Assembly (NCBI GenBank): GCA_028532985.1
Contig: JANCIK010000001.1
Location: 2,418,001 to 2,482,000 of the forward strand
From: Stropharia rugosoannulata
Taxonomy: Eukaryota > Basidiomycota > Agaricomycetes > Agaricales > Strophariaceae
Length of the DNA: 64,000 bases
Direction: 5' to 3'
Position 1 is the first letter of the stretch. Every line of letters begins with the position of its first letter. Shown piece by piece: positions 45,320-56,634 of the stretch. A model generated the notes under the pieces. That model did not search any database. It was given only the letters and a program-made list of their open reading frames with translations, and was not told where the DNA came from. The position numbers were made by a program, and so were the translations under genes.

Positions 45320-47391
45320 TCAATCCCTGTCCGCGGGAACCTCGTCGGCATCAACCTCGCTGGGGACGCGAGAGGAGGAAAGAGGAGGGGGTCGGCGCTG
45401 CGGTGTCGGACGAACGGACGCGGGGGCAGGGGGCGCAGAAACCGAGACCTTGGTGGTGGAAGAAGAGGCAGCGGGAACAAGGGGTGGCGGCGGCCCAGAG
45501 GAAGCGGAGGAAGAGGCGGTGGGACCCTCTGCAAGCACAGCGGGGGTCCGCTCAGCGGCCAGCTTCTTGGCAGAGCGCCGTTTCTTCTTCTTCTCCTCAG
45601 CGATGAGGGTATCGGCCTCGCTGGCCTGACGAACGGCGGCCTCCTCAAACTCTTGTGACTCCAGAGCGTTAAACGCTTCTAAGGTAATCGCCTGGTCAGC
45701 TTGAGGGGAAGGGATAAATGTCGAAGGATCATAACGCGGAAACTGGGGATCATAGAACTTCGCCAGCGGGCGGCGACAGCAGGATCTTCATATGAGGCGG
45801 GGGCAGAGGAAACGATAAGCCTCTTGAAGTTGGTCGAGGTCCATTCGCGCAGCGCATCGAAAGTCTCGCAGTCTCAACGAGGGCCAACAATTATGCCGGT
45901 GGGGAGCGTCAGAGCCATAGCGCGCGCCAACTGAACGAGTTCAGTAAGTTGGGCGAAATATAAGCGCTCCGCTGAGCGACGCTGCTCCTCCGCGGCACGC
46001 GCTTGCTCGGTATAGGCGCTCAGGCGCGCGAAACCGGAAAGAAGACCTAGGAGAAAGAAAGAAATAAGTAATGAAGGACAAAAATAAATAAATAGGAACT
46101 TACTGGTTAACGATGTGCGATGCCAGAGGGTGGTGTCCTCAATCGCCTTGTCGAGCTCCGCTGGTTCGCAGCAGAACAGACATTTGCCCTTCTGTTGACT
46201 ACTGCAAGTGCAGCAGTTACGAGCCCACCCTCGACAGATGCACTGGTGCAAGCCCTCGTTCATACGGGCATTGAACGGGCGCGCGCAGTGATTGCATACC
46301 ATCCCTTTCTAAAAATAAGAAATAAGTACAGTCAGCGGAGAGGAGAAGAAATAAAGCACTCACTATAATGGCGCCTTGCAGACGGTTCTCAGCGGGGAGG
46401 GCATCCATGCCAATAGCGTCGGGAAGGGGCGCGCCAGCGAGAGCCAGCTTAGCGGAGTAGACAGGGGGGAGCACATTCAATACCGGGTAGGTGGACTTAT
46501 AAGCGACTTTGTTGCTGTCAGCCCGTGTAATGACGATCTCCTCTATCCCGCTGTCGGTAAGGAGCGACGAAGCCCCAGCGCTGGGACGGGCGGGAAAGGA
46601 TGAGGGCTCGGGAGAAGCGCGGTCGGCCATTTCAGCTGAGAAAAGAATAGTGAGGTGATAGACAAAAGAAAAGGAAGAATAAATAAAAGTCACGTACCCG
46701 CGATGGCCGCATTTGCAGCAATAGCGGCCTGGCGAGAGCGCTTGGGGGGCTTGTCCGCGGGAGGAGCCAGACTAACGATGGGAGGGGATGGAAGGCGTTT
46801 GCGCTTGTCTTTGCGTACTACGGGCGGAGGAGAAGCCGCGCGCTCGTCTTCAGGGTCAGAAATCATAATAATGTCGTCGTCCGGGAGGTTGAGACCTGCC
46901 AGAGTGGCCACGGGAGGAGTCACAGCGGGAGGTACGACAGTGAGAGGGCCAGGACGGAGAGAAGGGATTGCGGTACCGTCCCACTGGGTAGGGAACGCCG
47001 TCTTGAAAAACTCACAGTAGGAGGCAAGAGGCGAGTAGCCCCCTGTGAACCACAGCTTCTGATGGTGATTGGCGGCCAGCGCGGGGTCGTCTCCGTCTTG
47101 CATCTCCGCGATGCAGGAGAGGATAATGCATAGTTCGCGAACGCCGGAGTGATAGAGCCCATCGGAGGCGTGCACGGAAAGGTGTTGCTCAACGCTGTCT
47201 GTGATGAGAGCGCGAAGTTCCTCCAAGCGGGCAAAGCTCTCTTCGGAAGGGGCAGCGGACCCAGCCAGCTGTTCGAACTCATCATATACGGCCAACACTG
47301 GGCGGAGGCGGCGGAATCGATCGGCCTGGTCGAGCTGGGCTTCAACGCGCTCTTTCTCGCGCTGGCGACGGTCGAAGTTTCGGAAGGCCAT
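45320..47391 (-). pseudogene. Gypsy-2 antisense accessory protein A, Cys-rich; C-terminal frame broken
   Basis: Exons 47391-46698, 46635-46364, 46308-46104, 46046 onwards, with the last three introns matching Gypsy-1; the first Gypsy-1 intron is absent. Conserved parts: RRLRPVLAVYDE; a Pro-rich segment with RKDKRKRLPSPP and PPKRSR (possible nuclear signals); YKSTYPVLNVLPPVYSAKLA; the Cys-rich finger in exon 3 (Cys 327, 330, 345, 347, 354, 355, 357, 365, 368 with His 329 and 343); and a coiled coil (ARAAEEQRRSAERLYFAQL). A TGA at 45874-45876 and a nearby frame change interrupt the last exon, after which the frame is open again to 45320. TATAAA lies about 90 bp upstream. The finger spacing CxxC-x-RP...RxC differs in detail from Gypsy-1. 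Confidence 0.7.
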
Positions 47392-47780
47392 GAGTACTAG
47401 AGAGGATAGTGGGGCAGGGGGTCTGCAGGAAGGGAGGGAAAAGAAAGAATGGGGAGGGATAGAAAGCAGTACGCGATGTTTATAAGACAGAAGTTCGCTC
47501 AGCGAAAGAATTTTCTGGAAGATAAAATAACGGGTGGCGGCGTCACATAAACTTTCAGGTAATCTACATGGAGAGCGGCGGTTCAGAAGCGACGGTGCAA
47601 TGCTAAAAAGGGGAAGGAATATCCTTAAACGGAGGAAGAACCAGATAACAATGGAAGTAACCAGCGGAGACGACTGAGAACTAAAAATAGGCAAATAGGC
47701 GCCGGGGAAGCTGGAAATAGAAAATGAGGCACTAAAAGTGCACGCGGGACAGTACTAAGGTCTAAAAATACAGGAGGAGC

Positions 47781-47818
47781 TTGACTGAGGACAGTCAAAA
47801 TTTTTAGTGAAGGGGAGA
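47781..47818 (+). other. Gypsy-2 3' polypurine tract with inverted repeat
   Basis: TTGACTG-AGGA-CAGTCAA (47781-47798), T-rich spacer, then GAAGGGGAGA abutting the LTR at 47819. Confidence 0.85.
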
Positions 47819-49231
47819 TGACAGGCCTGCGTTTACACCAAGGCTGTAAGTGGCCACAGCGGGCGGTTTGGGCTGGAGTGCAGGGGTACAGCGGAGCGGT
47901 GACTAGCCTGGTCAGCCGTCTCAGCGCTCAGCGCGTGCATCACAAATCATCACGCGTGTGCTCAGCGGGCGGTTGTGTGGGGTTCAGCGGACTGTACAGG
48001 CCATAAGTACACAGCTGAAGTACCTGGAATAGCAGTCAGCGGGGCACATAACGGTTACTGCCGTCCCAGCGGAAGGCAGGAGTACAGCTGAGCAGAAAGT
48101 ATCAAAGGCGACGAGCAGGACTGTGTGTAGACGGCGTCTCAAAGGGACTCAGCGGAACACATCACGAAGGCGAAATTTGCCTAAGTCCACTCGTCAGGTG
48201 ACCGTGGCACGCGCGCTGGAGCGTGTGATGCCCGAAGGAATAAACAACGCACACAGCACGGGCTCCGCTGGGGAACTTTGGCAGCAGTAACCAGGCCTCG
48301 ATGACCAAGACGGAACCGCCCAGCGGAGTTTAACAGTGGCTCTCGGCGGAGGCTGGTAACACAACAGGATCAGGTCGCGCTCAGCGGAGTAGCCATCAAG
48401 GTGCCCAGCGGAGGCACATGCGCTCAGCGGACCTTTGGTCCGGCGTTGCTAGTATTTACTCTCCACCTAAATTAGTACACAACGCGCGTCTATATAAACT
48501 TGTAATTGTAACTACGGAAATCAAGCAATTGTCTACCCACTAGATCTGTGTGTTGGGCTCCGTCCCAGACTGTCAGCGGGCTGTGTTTAGCTTTTGTTAG
48601 GGTTTTACTGTGAAGTGTATTGTGAATTATAGAAGTTTTGGATAGCTTCTGGCCACCGGGTCATTTGGAGAGCTCAGCGGGGAGTCAGTGCAACCGTGTA
48701 CGAAAACTCGCGCTGTAGTGTTTTGAGAATTGAGACTGCACCACCGGGTGAACGAGGTTCTGGATAGCCTCAGCGGAATAGGACTTTGGACAGTCCCAGC
48801 GGAACGACTTTGAATAGTCAGCGGAGCGAGGCACAATTGGGAATACCAGCTTGTGTGAGCATCTGCATCGGTCACCGGACCTCAAACCCACTCAGCGGAA
48901 TAAGCCCCGCGGAGCCACCATCAAAACTATACCTTACTATCGATACCCTGCGCTCAGCGGAGGTCGCCCAGACATTAATCTGAGACTTCTAGAATTAAAC
49001 CCCTCCTTAAAAACGAACTTGCAGGCACTGTACAGCGGACATCTGGACGAAACTTACGAGACCCTTAAACATCACGATCCGCTCAGCGGAGAGGTACCAG
49101 GAGAGCGTAGACATCTATAACCCGCTTAGTTGAAGAGCGTCGTTCGATCTAGGTGATAGGATCTCGCTCCGCTGGGGTTGTGTGTGTTGTGTTTCTTGTG
49201 ATTCGAGTCTAGCCCCGCGGCAGACCTCTCA
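47819..49231 (+). repeat. Gypsy-2 3' LTR
   Basis: 1413 bp, same length as the 5' LTR, four substitutions noticed (three at CpG). 22 occurrences of CAGCGG/CCGCTG counted by eye; about 0.7 would be expected by chance in this length at equal base use. Confidence 0.95.
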
Positions 49232-49287
49232 GTGTCCTAACTTGCTAGGGATCTGTCTTTTACTGTGAGGTTACCGAGTCGTAGCAG

Positions 49288-51589
49288 ATTGGCCTGTTGC
49301 TGGTGGAGCAGCAGAAGAGTTAACCGTCTTCAATCGTAGTCTTGGACAGGCCGACGAGGACAGAGATCAGGAGACCTGGCAACGATTTTTAGAACACATC
49401 CAGGAAAAGGCGAGGGAAGAAAGAGAGCAATTGTTGTTGGATCGCGCTCAGGAACAAGACCAAGCGGAAGAAGAGTGTCTACGTGCAAAGCTCCCGGATG
49501 CGGATGCGGAGCTCACCGCCTGGCGAGTCCAAGCGTGGCCATTTCTACAAGAGGATATCTTTGAAGACGTAGATCCTGCCCTGCGAGAGGAAATCACAAA
49601 GAGGTCTATCAATATCTCCCGTTGCTACAACACAGACTGGCCTTGGGTCAGAATCAAAGGAAAGCCAAAGAAATGGAGATACTATGCTGGTGACACTGGG
49701 CTCCTAACTAAGGTCGAGGGACGCAATAAACCGTATCTTTCTATCATCCCAAGAATTACCGAGCACAACAGGCTTAAATCAAGGCCACCTCAAGATTTTG
49801 CAAATAGAAGGAACCTCGGGATGCGCAAAGTTTTAAAAGCTGGGCAAAATGGGGCATACGCCTGGCTCAATCAACTTTATTCCACGGATGGGTGTCTACT
49901 AGTTGGTTTGGACGACATCTCTACGTTTCCACTTCTAGAGCCCCTTCCGTCTTCCACAGAACTGCGATTATTTAGATCAACCTCACTACTCTCTAAAGCG
50001 GTAGCTGACCGAACTGAACAATTGATGGAACAGAAACGTACGAAGGTCGGGGATAAGATGAAAGTCACGTCAGGGCCATACAATGGCTTGGTCGGGGAGG
50101 TCAGAGAAATTAATGACAATGCGGTATCTGTACATTTGCCTTTGCTAAATGCTATCGAGGAGATGGCCATTGATACTTTACGGGCGACATATTCCATAGG
50201 AGACCAAGTTAGAGTGATTCATGGCGAACACGAGGGTTTAGCAGGTTGGGTTGTCGGCATCGTCAGGAGCAAATTGTCTGTTTTAGATGCTAAAGCATCT
50301 AAAGAGGTAAAAGCTTCTATCGCTATGGGATACATTTTACTTATCTACCGACATACTTACAGGTCATTGTGCCATCATCAGAAGTCGAGTTTTACAACAT
50401 GGATTACAGTAATCATTCTCAGCCTGAAACTTCTCATGCGAAATGGGCCCGACTGGGAGAGGCGAATCCTAACGATGTTTACAATTCGAAACACGTAGCG
50501 ATAATTGGGCACCATGTACTGAAAGGGTATCATGGTACTATCAAGTCGACAACCCCGGACGGGAAAGCATTTGTTGAGCTCGACAGTCGGATCGACCAAA
50601 TTGTCACAGTTAATCTGCGTGATTTGGTGTACCAGTGAGTCAACTCATTTTTACATTTAGTTTACACATTTTGACATTTGCAAAGGACAAAGCCGGGCAC
50701 ACGCATTTACAGAACGATCGATGGGAAATCTATTGACATTGGCCCCATCTACCAGCTGTCTCTGTCCTCTCCGCTTCCTACACAGACGCCAGAATGGGAC
50801 TCATCCCAATCATCGAGCAACCTGAGCCCTGCTTGGCATCCTTCTTCCCGGACACCTTCTTGGACCCCCCCACAACTATCTTCTTTGTCTCGGATAAATT
50901 CAGTCCCCTTATCCCCATCCTCTCTGTGTCATGGTCACTCTGCCTTAACCTTCGACTCTGAGCCCCCCTCAGAGTCAACGCCCCCTTACGCCTCAGCATC
51001 TGCGCCCCCCTCAGCATCTGCACCCTCCTCAGCGTCGACGTCCCCCTACGCCTCAGTGTTGGCGTCATCCCATACCTCTGCGCCCCCCTCGGCATCTGCG
51101 CCCCCCTCAGCGTCGGCGTCATCCCATAACTCTGCGCCTCCCACAGCGTCGGCGCCCCCCTCAGATACCTATGCGCCTTCAGATATATCGGCGCCTCCTG
51201 TTTCCTCTCCGCTTTCCGTCCATTGGCTGGACGATCCACGCTTACAAAGTCTAAGACTGAAGTTGAAGGTAGACGACCCTTCCGTTCAGAGTCCATACGT
51301 TGAATTTCTTGGAGTAGATAATAACCTTGTCAAGGTGAGGGATAAGATGGGCTCCATGTTTGTCCCCTTTGCTTCGGTTACTCCTCTGAGACCAATGTCA
51401 GAAGGTGATCTTGTCGTGCCGATAGGTGGCGACATGCAGGGCGCTCAGTTGAGAGTTGTACGTATCCAGCATGATACTTGTGTTTTGCGTAAGTTGGGAA
51501 TCCATAGGCCAAGTAAGAAAACCCCAGATATCTACATTGCCACCTCTGAGGTCGTACAAGTTTACCCAACTATTCGTCACACTAGGTAA
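49288..51589 (+). CDS. KOW-repeat, Spt5-like protein; 5' end truncated at the Gypsy-2 LTR
   Basis: The frame is open from 49288 with no clear ATG; an upstream exon was probably lost at the LTR junction (49231). Exons: to about 50308; about 50361-50634; about 50689-51589, with GT-AG introns. The protein has a charged helical start (EKAREEREQ...), a region with QNGAYAWLNQLYSTDGCLLVGLDDIS, then KOW-like motifs: TKVGDKMKVTSGPYNGLVGEV (about 50040), YSIGDQVRVIHGEHEGLAGWV (about 50190), KHVAIIGHHVLKGYHGTIKS (about 50490) and SEGDLVVPIGGDMQGAQLRVV (about 51400). Before the last lies a low-complexity SASAPPSAS linker. This order resembles the Spt5-like KOW proteins expanded in Agaricomycetes; a role in transcription elongation is by analogy only. 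Confidence 0.65.
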
Positions 51590-51914
51590 TCTGAGGACTA
51601 CTTTGAACTGCACGTGGAATGTATATAATAATTACATAGACCTAGCGGTATACCTACATACATACATTGTTAGTTAAATATACAACCTATGGGATTGGTC
51701 ACTCTGCACTACATCATAATATGATGTACTAAGGTAGTGCATTATGTACTAGACTGTACAAATGAGTCAGTTGGGCTACCGTCGCAGCCGCGACAAATTT
51801 ACGGTATGAATTATAGAAACATTATTCAAGTTGGTGCACTGAATATATCAATCCCCCTAGATCTAGAACTCCTTCCCGCCCTTCAAGTAGTTGCGGCTCA
51901 GTGTACCATACTAG
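51590..51914. other. Short intergenic stretch with a small palindrome
   Basis: No gene seen. ACATCATA-A-TATGATGT (about 51711-51727) is a near-perfect hairpin followed by further GTACTA repeats. It may mark the left end of the second Plavaka element, but no matching inverted repeat was found on the right. Confidence 0.4.
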
Positions 51915-54900
51915 ATGGACTTACAACTTTCTTGTGTAACAGACTGCAACCGCAATTTCTCCTCAAGTCAAGGTCTATCTCGCCACAAAAAAAGCTGCGT
52001 GCATGTTCAGCGCCTTCGGCATGCTGCTAAAGAAGCACATAAGGTCAATCCGGGTCGCGTGCGTAATCTTCTTAGCCATGTCCCAAAGGCATTGGATAGA
52101 AAGCATCGACTACAGGTCTGTCATTAGCAAATGTTATACCGAAGAACCGTACTCATTCAACATTCAGGCAGCTGTTGAATCTACTAACAAGATTTGCATA
52201 GATGGTGGACAAGCAAATGACATTGATTTAGCGATTCAAAGTTCGCCAACTGAAGCAAATGACACGTTTATGGACATAACTGAGACGACGGTCAATGAAA
52301 ATCAAGACATTGAAGTACTACCTCCACCGCCCGATTTGACGAGAACAGGACGCCCACGCTGTAACTATCGCCTCCCGCATCGCTTCCAGGATTTTGTTCC
52401 AGAGCCTGCACTACCAAGTGAAGACGAACCTGAAGCGGGGCCAGTTCGACGCGTCATCCTTATTGTACGCGACCGACTGGTGACGGCCACCAATTCCTTC
52501 GGGGTTTGGAGAGACTATCCTCGGAGACCGACGAGGGATCCCGATGCATCCTTATCTCTTGAAGACCTAGCAGTAAACCCACCAACTGGTCTACCTTTAC
52601 ATCCCATCATAAGTCAATCAACTCAGTCACCCAATCCGTTTTGGCCCTTTGCAAATGCAACAATCTATCGTGTCATGCAGTGGTTGAACAACGGCAACAA
52701 TTCAAAATCCGAAAGCCAAATGGATGCATTTGTTGAGAATATTATACATGCCCCGGATTTTGAACGCTCTCATCTCGATGGGTTTAATGCCCATACTGAA
52801 AATAAACGCCTCGATGAAGCCCTGGTCAAGTCCTCCCTTCATGAACAGTTTACGGAGCGCAAGGTTGATATATTGGTCCCATCTGGAGCGCAAGGAATCC
52901 CTCCCAAACTATTCTCTGTACCTGGACTATTCCATCGCAAGCTCACTACTATAATATCTGATGCATTCAACGACTCTCTGGCACATTTACTCCATTTCTC
53001 CCCCTTTAAATTATATCACACTTCTCCCGTCACACAAAAAGAAGAACATATTTTCGGGGAAGTCTACAACTCGGATGCTTTCTTAGATGAGCACGAAAGA
53101 GTTCAGCGCCACTCAAAGCTTCCAGAAGACATGACCTGCAAACGCGAGAAGGTTATAGCAGCCTTGATGTTCTCATCAGATGCTACTCATCTTACAAACT
53201 TTGGAAATGCGAAGGCCTGGCCGATATACCTTATGCTGGGCAATCTTTCAAAATATATCCGATCAAAGCCAAACTCTGGGGCCATGCATCACTTGGCATA
53301 CATCCCATCAGTAAGGCTATACACCTATTTGTCTAATTCGAATACTCATCTATGCTTGTTTCAGTTGCCAGATTCCTTTCAGGATTTCGCATCAAGCTTT
53401 CATTGCAAATGGCGCACCCAAAAGCAAACTATCATGGCCCATTGCCGACACGAGCTTATGCACGGAGTATGGAATATAATTTTAGATGATGATTTCATCA
53501 ATGCGTATACATATGGAATCATCGTCATGTGTATTGACGGAGTCGAGCGCAGAGTTTATCCCAGGATATTCACTTACTCAGCCGATTATCCTGAAAAGTT
53601 GGTACTAAACTACTTCTGTAAATGATTATACTTCTAACATACGATTTTAGGGTTCTCTTAGCAACCATTCGAGACAATGGTCTTTTTCCTTGCCCTCGAT
53701 GCCTCGTAGCCAAGACAGATCTACATAAACTTGGATGCCCAGATGACGATGCCACTCGCAAGCTCTGCCCACATGTTCTTTCTACCAATGCCGTCAAACA
53801 AGCGCGGAAGTTCATTTATAAAGGTGGCAAAGCAATCAACAGCAGTGGCGTCGAGGCATTACTAAAAAATTCGTCAAGTGTCCCAACAATCATAAGTCTT
53901 CAATTACTTCTGAGTGTTACAGATATCAACATATTGACAATCATAGAATGCTTTCCTTGACCGCTTAGGGCCTGATTTCGACCCTCCGAGCATGTTGTCT
54001 GTTGATTTATTACATGAGTTCGAACTAGGAGTCTGGAAGGCCCTGTTCATACATCTTATCCGCCTGCTCTATGCTGCCAGCAAAGGAGCGGACACTCTAG
54101 TCAGCACACTTGATTCAAGGTTCTTATGTATGTATTCTATCTTTGAAATAGCTCACCCTTGCACAGATATCGTCAGATACCAACATTTGGCTCTGCAACG
54201 ATACGAGCCTTCAGCCAAAACTCATCAGAAATGAAGAAGCTTGCCGCCCGTGATTTTGAAGATTTATTACAGGTATGTGGATTACCGATCGCATAGTTGT
54301 ATTTTCCAATTCAAATGTGTTACGTTGCAGTGTTCAATCCCTGCATTCGATGGCCTTCTCTCGGAACCTTACAACTGTCGTCTAATCAAGTTGCTTTACC
54401 GCACTGCAGAGTGGCATGCCCTTGCTAAACTGCGCATGCATAGCGAAACGACGCTCATCTTGCTTGAATCTTTAACTGTGGAGTTTGGGCGACTCATGCA
54501 GGACTTTCAGCAGTTTACATGCCCAGCATTCGACACTAAAGAGCTTCCCCGCGAAGCTGACGCCCGGAAGCGTCGCGACAATAAAATGAGCAATAAGGTT
54601 CCTAATCAGGTGGCTATCCGTATGCAAGATAACACAGAGAATGTTGCTGAACCTGCTGCTAGTTCAAATGGTAGGCATTGGGTTTATTGAATATGTACCG
54701 ATATTGACATTTTAGATTTTGTAGTGTCATCTGTTCAGCCGTCACATGAACGACAACAAAAGACACTCAATTTGTCAACAATAAAGTTCCATTGCCTTGG
54801 CGACTACGTTCGGCACATTCGTTTATGGGGCACAACGGATTCGTACTCAACCCAGCTGGTATCATAATTACTTCTTGGAGATACTGCCAAACTTACTTAT

Positions 54901-56174
54901 CCAACGCAGGGTGAGGTAGCCCACCGTGTAGTAAAACGGCTGTACAGTCTCTCAAACAAGCGAAATGCTATGCAACAGATTGGCAACAAATATTGTCGTA
55001 TCCATGCCTTACTGCCAAAAGAGCGGCAGGAAATTGAAGACGCCAGCAAAGCCTCTCTTAGAGACCACCATTGCATATCAAATTCTCGTAACACTCCCAT
55101 AAACCTGTACACGTTTGTACTTACACATGCAGATGATCCTGCAAAGAAGGTAAATCCACACCAATATAAGTAATGTGTGCTCAAGGCTCACAACTTTGTT
55201 TACTGCGACTTACACTATAGAACTTCATTCCTTTATTGAAGGATCATCTACTTGGACGGCTTCTTGGGAATGATGGAGATATTGAGAAAGCGTTCACACC
55301 ACAAGATCGTCTCACTGTTAGAATCAAGAATGAAACCATCTATCGGGTTTGCACTGCGCGAATCAATTACACGTCATATGATATGAGGAGGGCGTACGAT
55401 ACCGTCAACCCTCGTACTCACCCCTTTGTCATGGTCCCATCACCTGAATCCAGCCGCAATTGCCATCCTTTCTGGTATGCTGCTGTGCTGGGTATCTTTC
55501 ATGCAGACATTCAACACGTTGGTAAAGAGTCCTGCGATTACTGCATGCACCGAATGGAATTTCTTTGGGTAAGGTGGCTCGGTGTAGTTCCCGACTACTC
55601 CTTTGGGCGGAAACAAGCACGTCTGCCCAAAGTTGGTTTTGTTCCTGACTCAGATGAATACGCATTTGGTTTTCTGGATCCCTCTCTTGTGTTGCGAGGA
55701 TGCCACCTTATGCCAGTCTTCGAGGACGGAAGAACATCTGAACTCCTATCTAGTACATCGAGCGCTACTGAAGCAAGGCAACCCGGCGAGGTTGATGACT
55801 GGAGCACTTATTACGTTGGAATGTAAGTAACTATTGCTCAAAACTTGTTAAAATGCAGGCCCACCCAATTTCACGCTATTACTAGATTCGTTGATCGCGA
55901 TATGTATATGCGGTATTTAGGATACGGAATTGGCCACAAGGGTCAAAGCAATCACTTTGAATCTTTCGATGAAGAAAGCGATGTAGATTACACTGAGGAG
56001 CACGACTCTTTGGAAGCTCTGCATCTGGAACAACAAATTATGGAACAAACTCCATGTAGTATAGACAAAGAGTATGTTGACGATGAAGACGATGCTTGTC
56101 AGGATGCATTTGCTTCGGGCGGCTCTGACATGAGTCAATCTGAAGATGAGTCTGATTTTGGAATGGAATTGTGA
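51915..56174 (+). CDS. Plavaka-2 transposase
   Basis: The N-terminus is a C2H2-like finger in frame with ATG 51915 (CNRNF-S-S-S-QGLSRHKKSC). A short intron near 52115-52165 joins it to the long exon reading to about 53600. Conserved blocks: NPFWPFANATIYRVMQW (about 52640), LMFSSDATHLTNFGNAKAWPIYLMLGNLSKYIR (about 53165), ERRVYPRIFTYSADYPEK (about 53545), LFPCPRCLVAK (about 53682), MLSVDLLHEFELGVWKALF (about 53992), AFDGLLSEPYN and LRMHSETTLILLESL (about 54335-54480), and the final RDMYMRYLGYGIGH (about 55890) with an acidic tail. DLLHEFELGVWK and FPCPRCL are diagnostic of Plavaka-type transposases as I remember them. At least eight introns of 50-70 nt. No clear frame loss, but terminal inverted repeats were not found. 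Confidence 0.7.
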
Positions 56175-56634
56175 TGGTTTGGTGGTGAGCACTTTTTTTT
56201 TGTCATTAAGGTTGAATCACAACAAAGGTCTCTTTCTTTTGATTAGTATTTCGATATACTTAATGACCTCAAATATCTTTTCAAGCGGGAGAACAAATAG
56301 GAGCAAGATCTGTTGGCGAAGTTATTCGAGAGCAGCCAAATGTATCTCCATTTACATCATTATCCAGACAAATCTATGGTGCACGTCAACCCTAAATGGT
56401 CTTCCTTCACAGCCGAACTCCATGCTGTGCTATACCTTCGCACAAACTCTTGCCTTCACGCCAAAACACGCAAACGATAGGCATGATGCCACAAGTGAGC
56501 GCGAAGTCGGCCCCATCATGTTATATGCACACGAATTCGTCATAAATTTAGCATGAAGGACGTGGTATTGATTCAATGCGGAAAGGAAGCCGGCAGTCCG
56601 TGGTGACACTTCACATTCCCATAGTTCTCCATCT
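56175..56634. other. Region between Plavaka-2 and the right arm
   Basis: A small open frame (56146-56556) overlaps but has no recognisable content. This stretch joins the repeat boundary GAAGGTATG directly and has no counterpart in the left arm. Confidence 0.4.

Larger units (their letters stand above)
20920..49231 (+). mobile_element. Gypsy-2: second element of the same design, split by a Plavaka transposon
   Basis: About 16.1 kb once the 12.2-kb nested Plavaka insertion (23208-35443) is discounted. It has the same plan as Gypsy-1: LTRs (20920-22332 and 47819-49231), PBS, gag, pro, pol, antisense genes D, C, B and A, and PPT. The LTRs differ at only about four positions in 1413 bp, so it is younger than Gypsy-1. 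No target-site duplication is visible: the left flank is GACGCGT and the right flank GTGTCCT. It is rich in CAGCGG motifs (22 in one LTR) and not in the Gypsy-1 motif. Pol carries several frameshifts. Confidence 0.95.
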
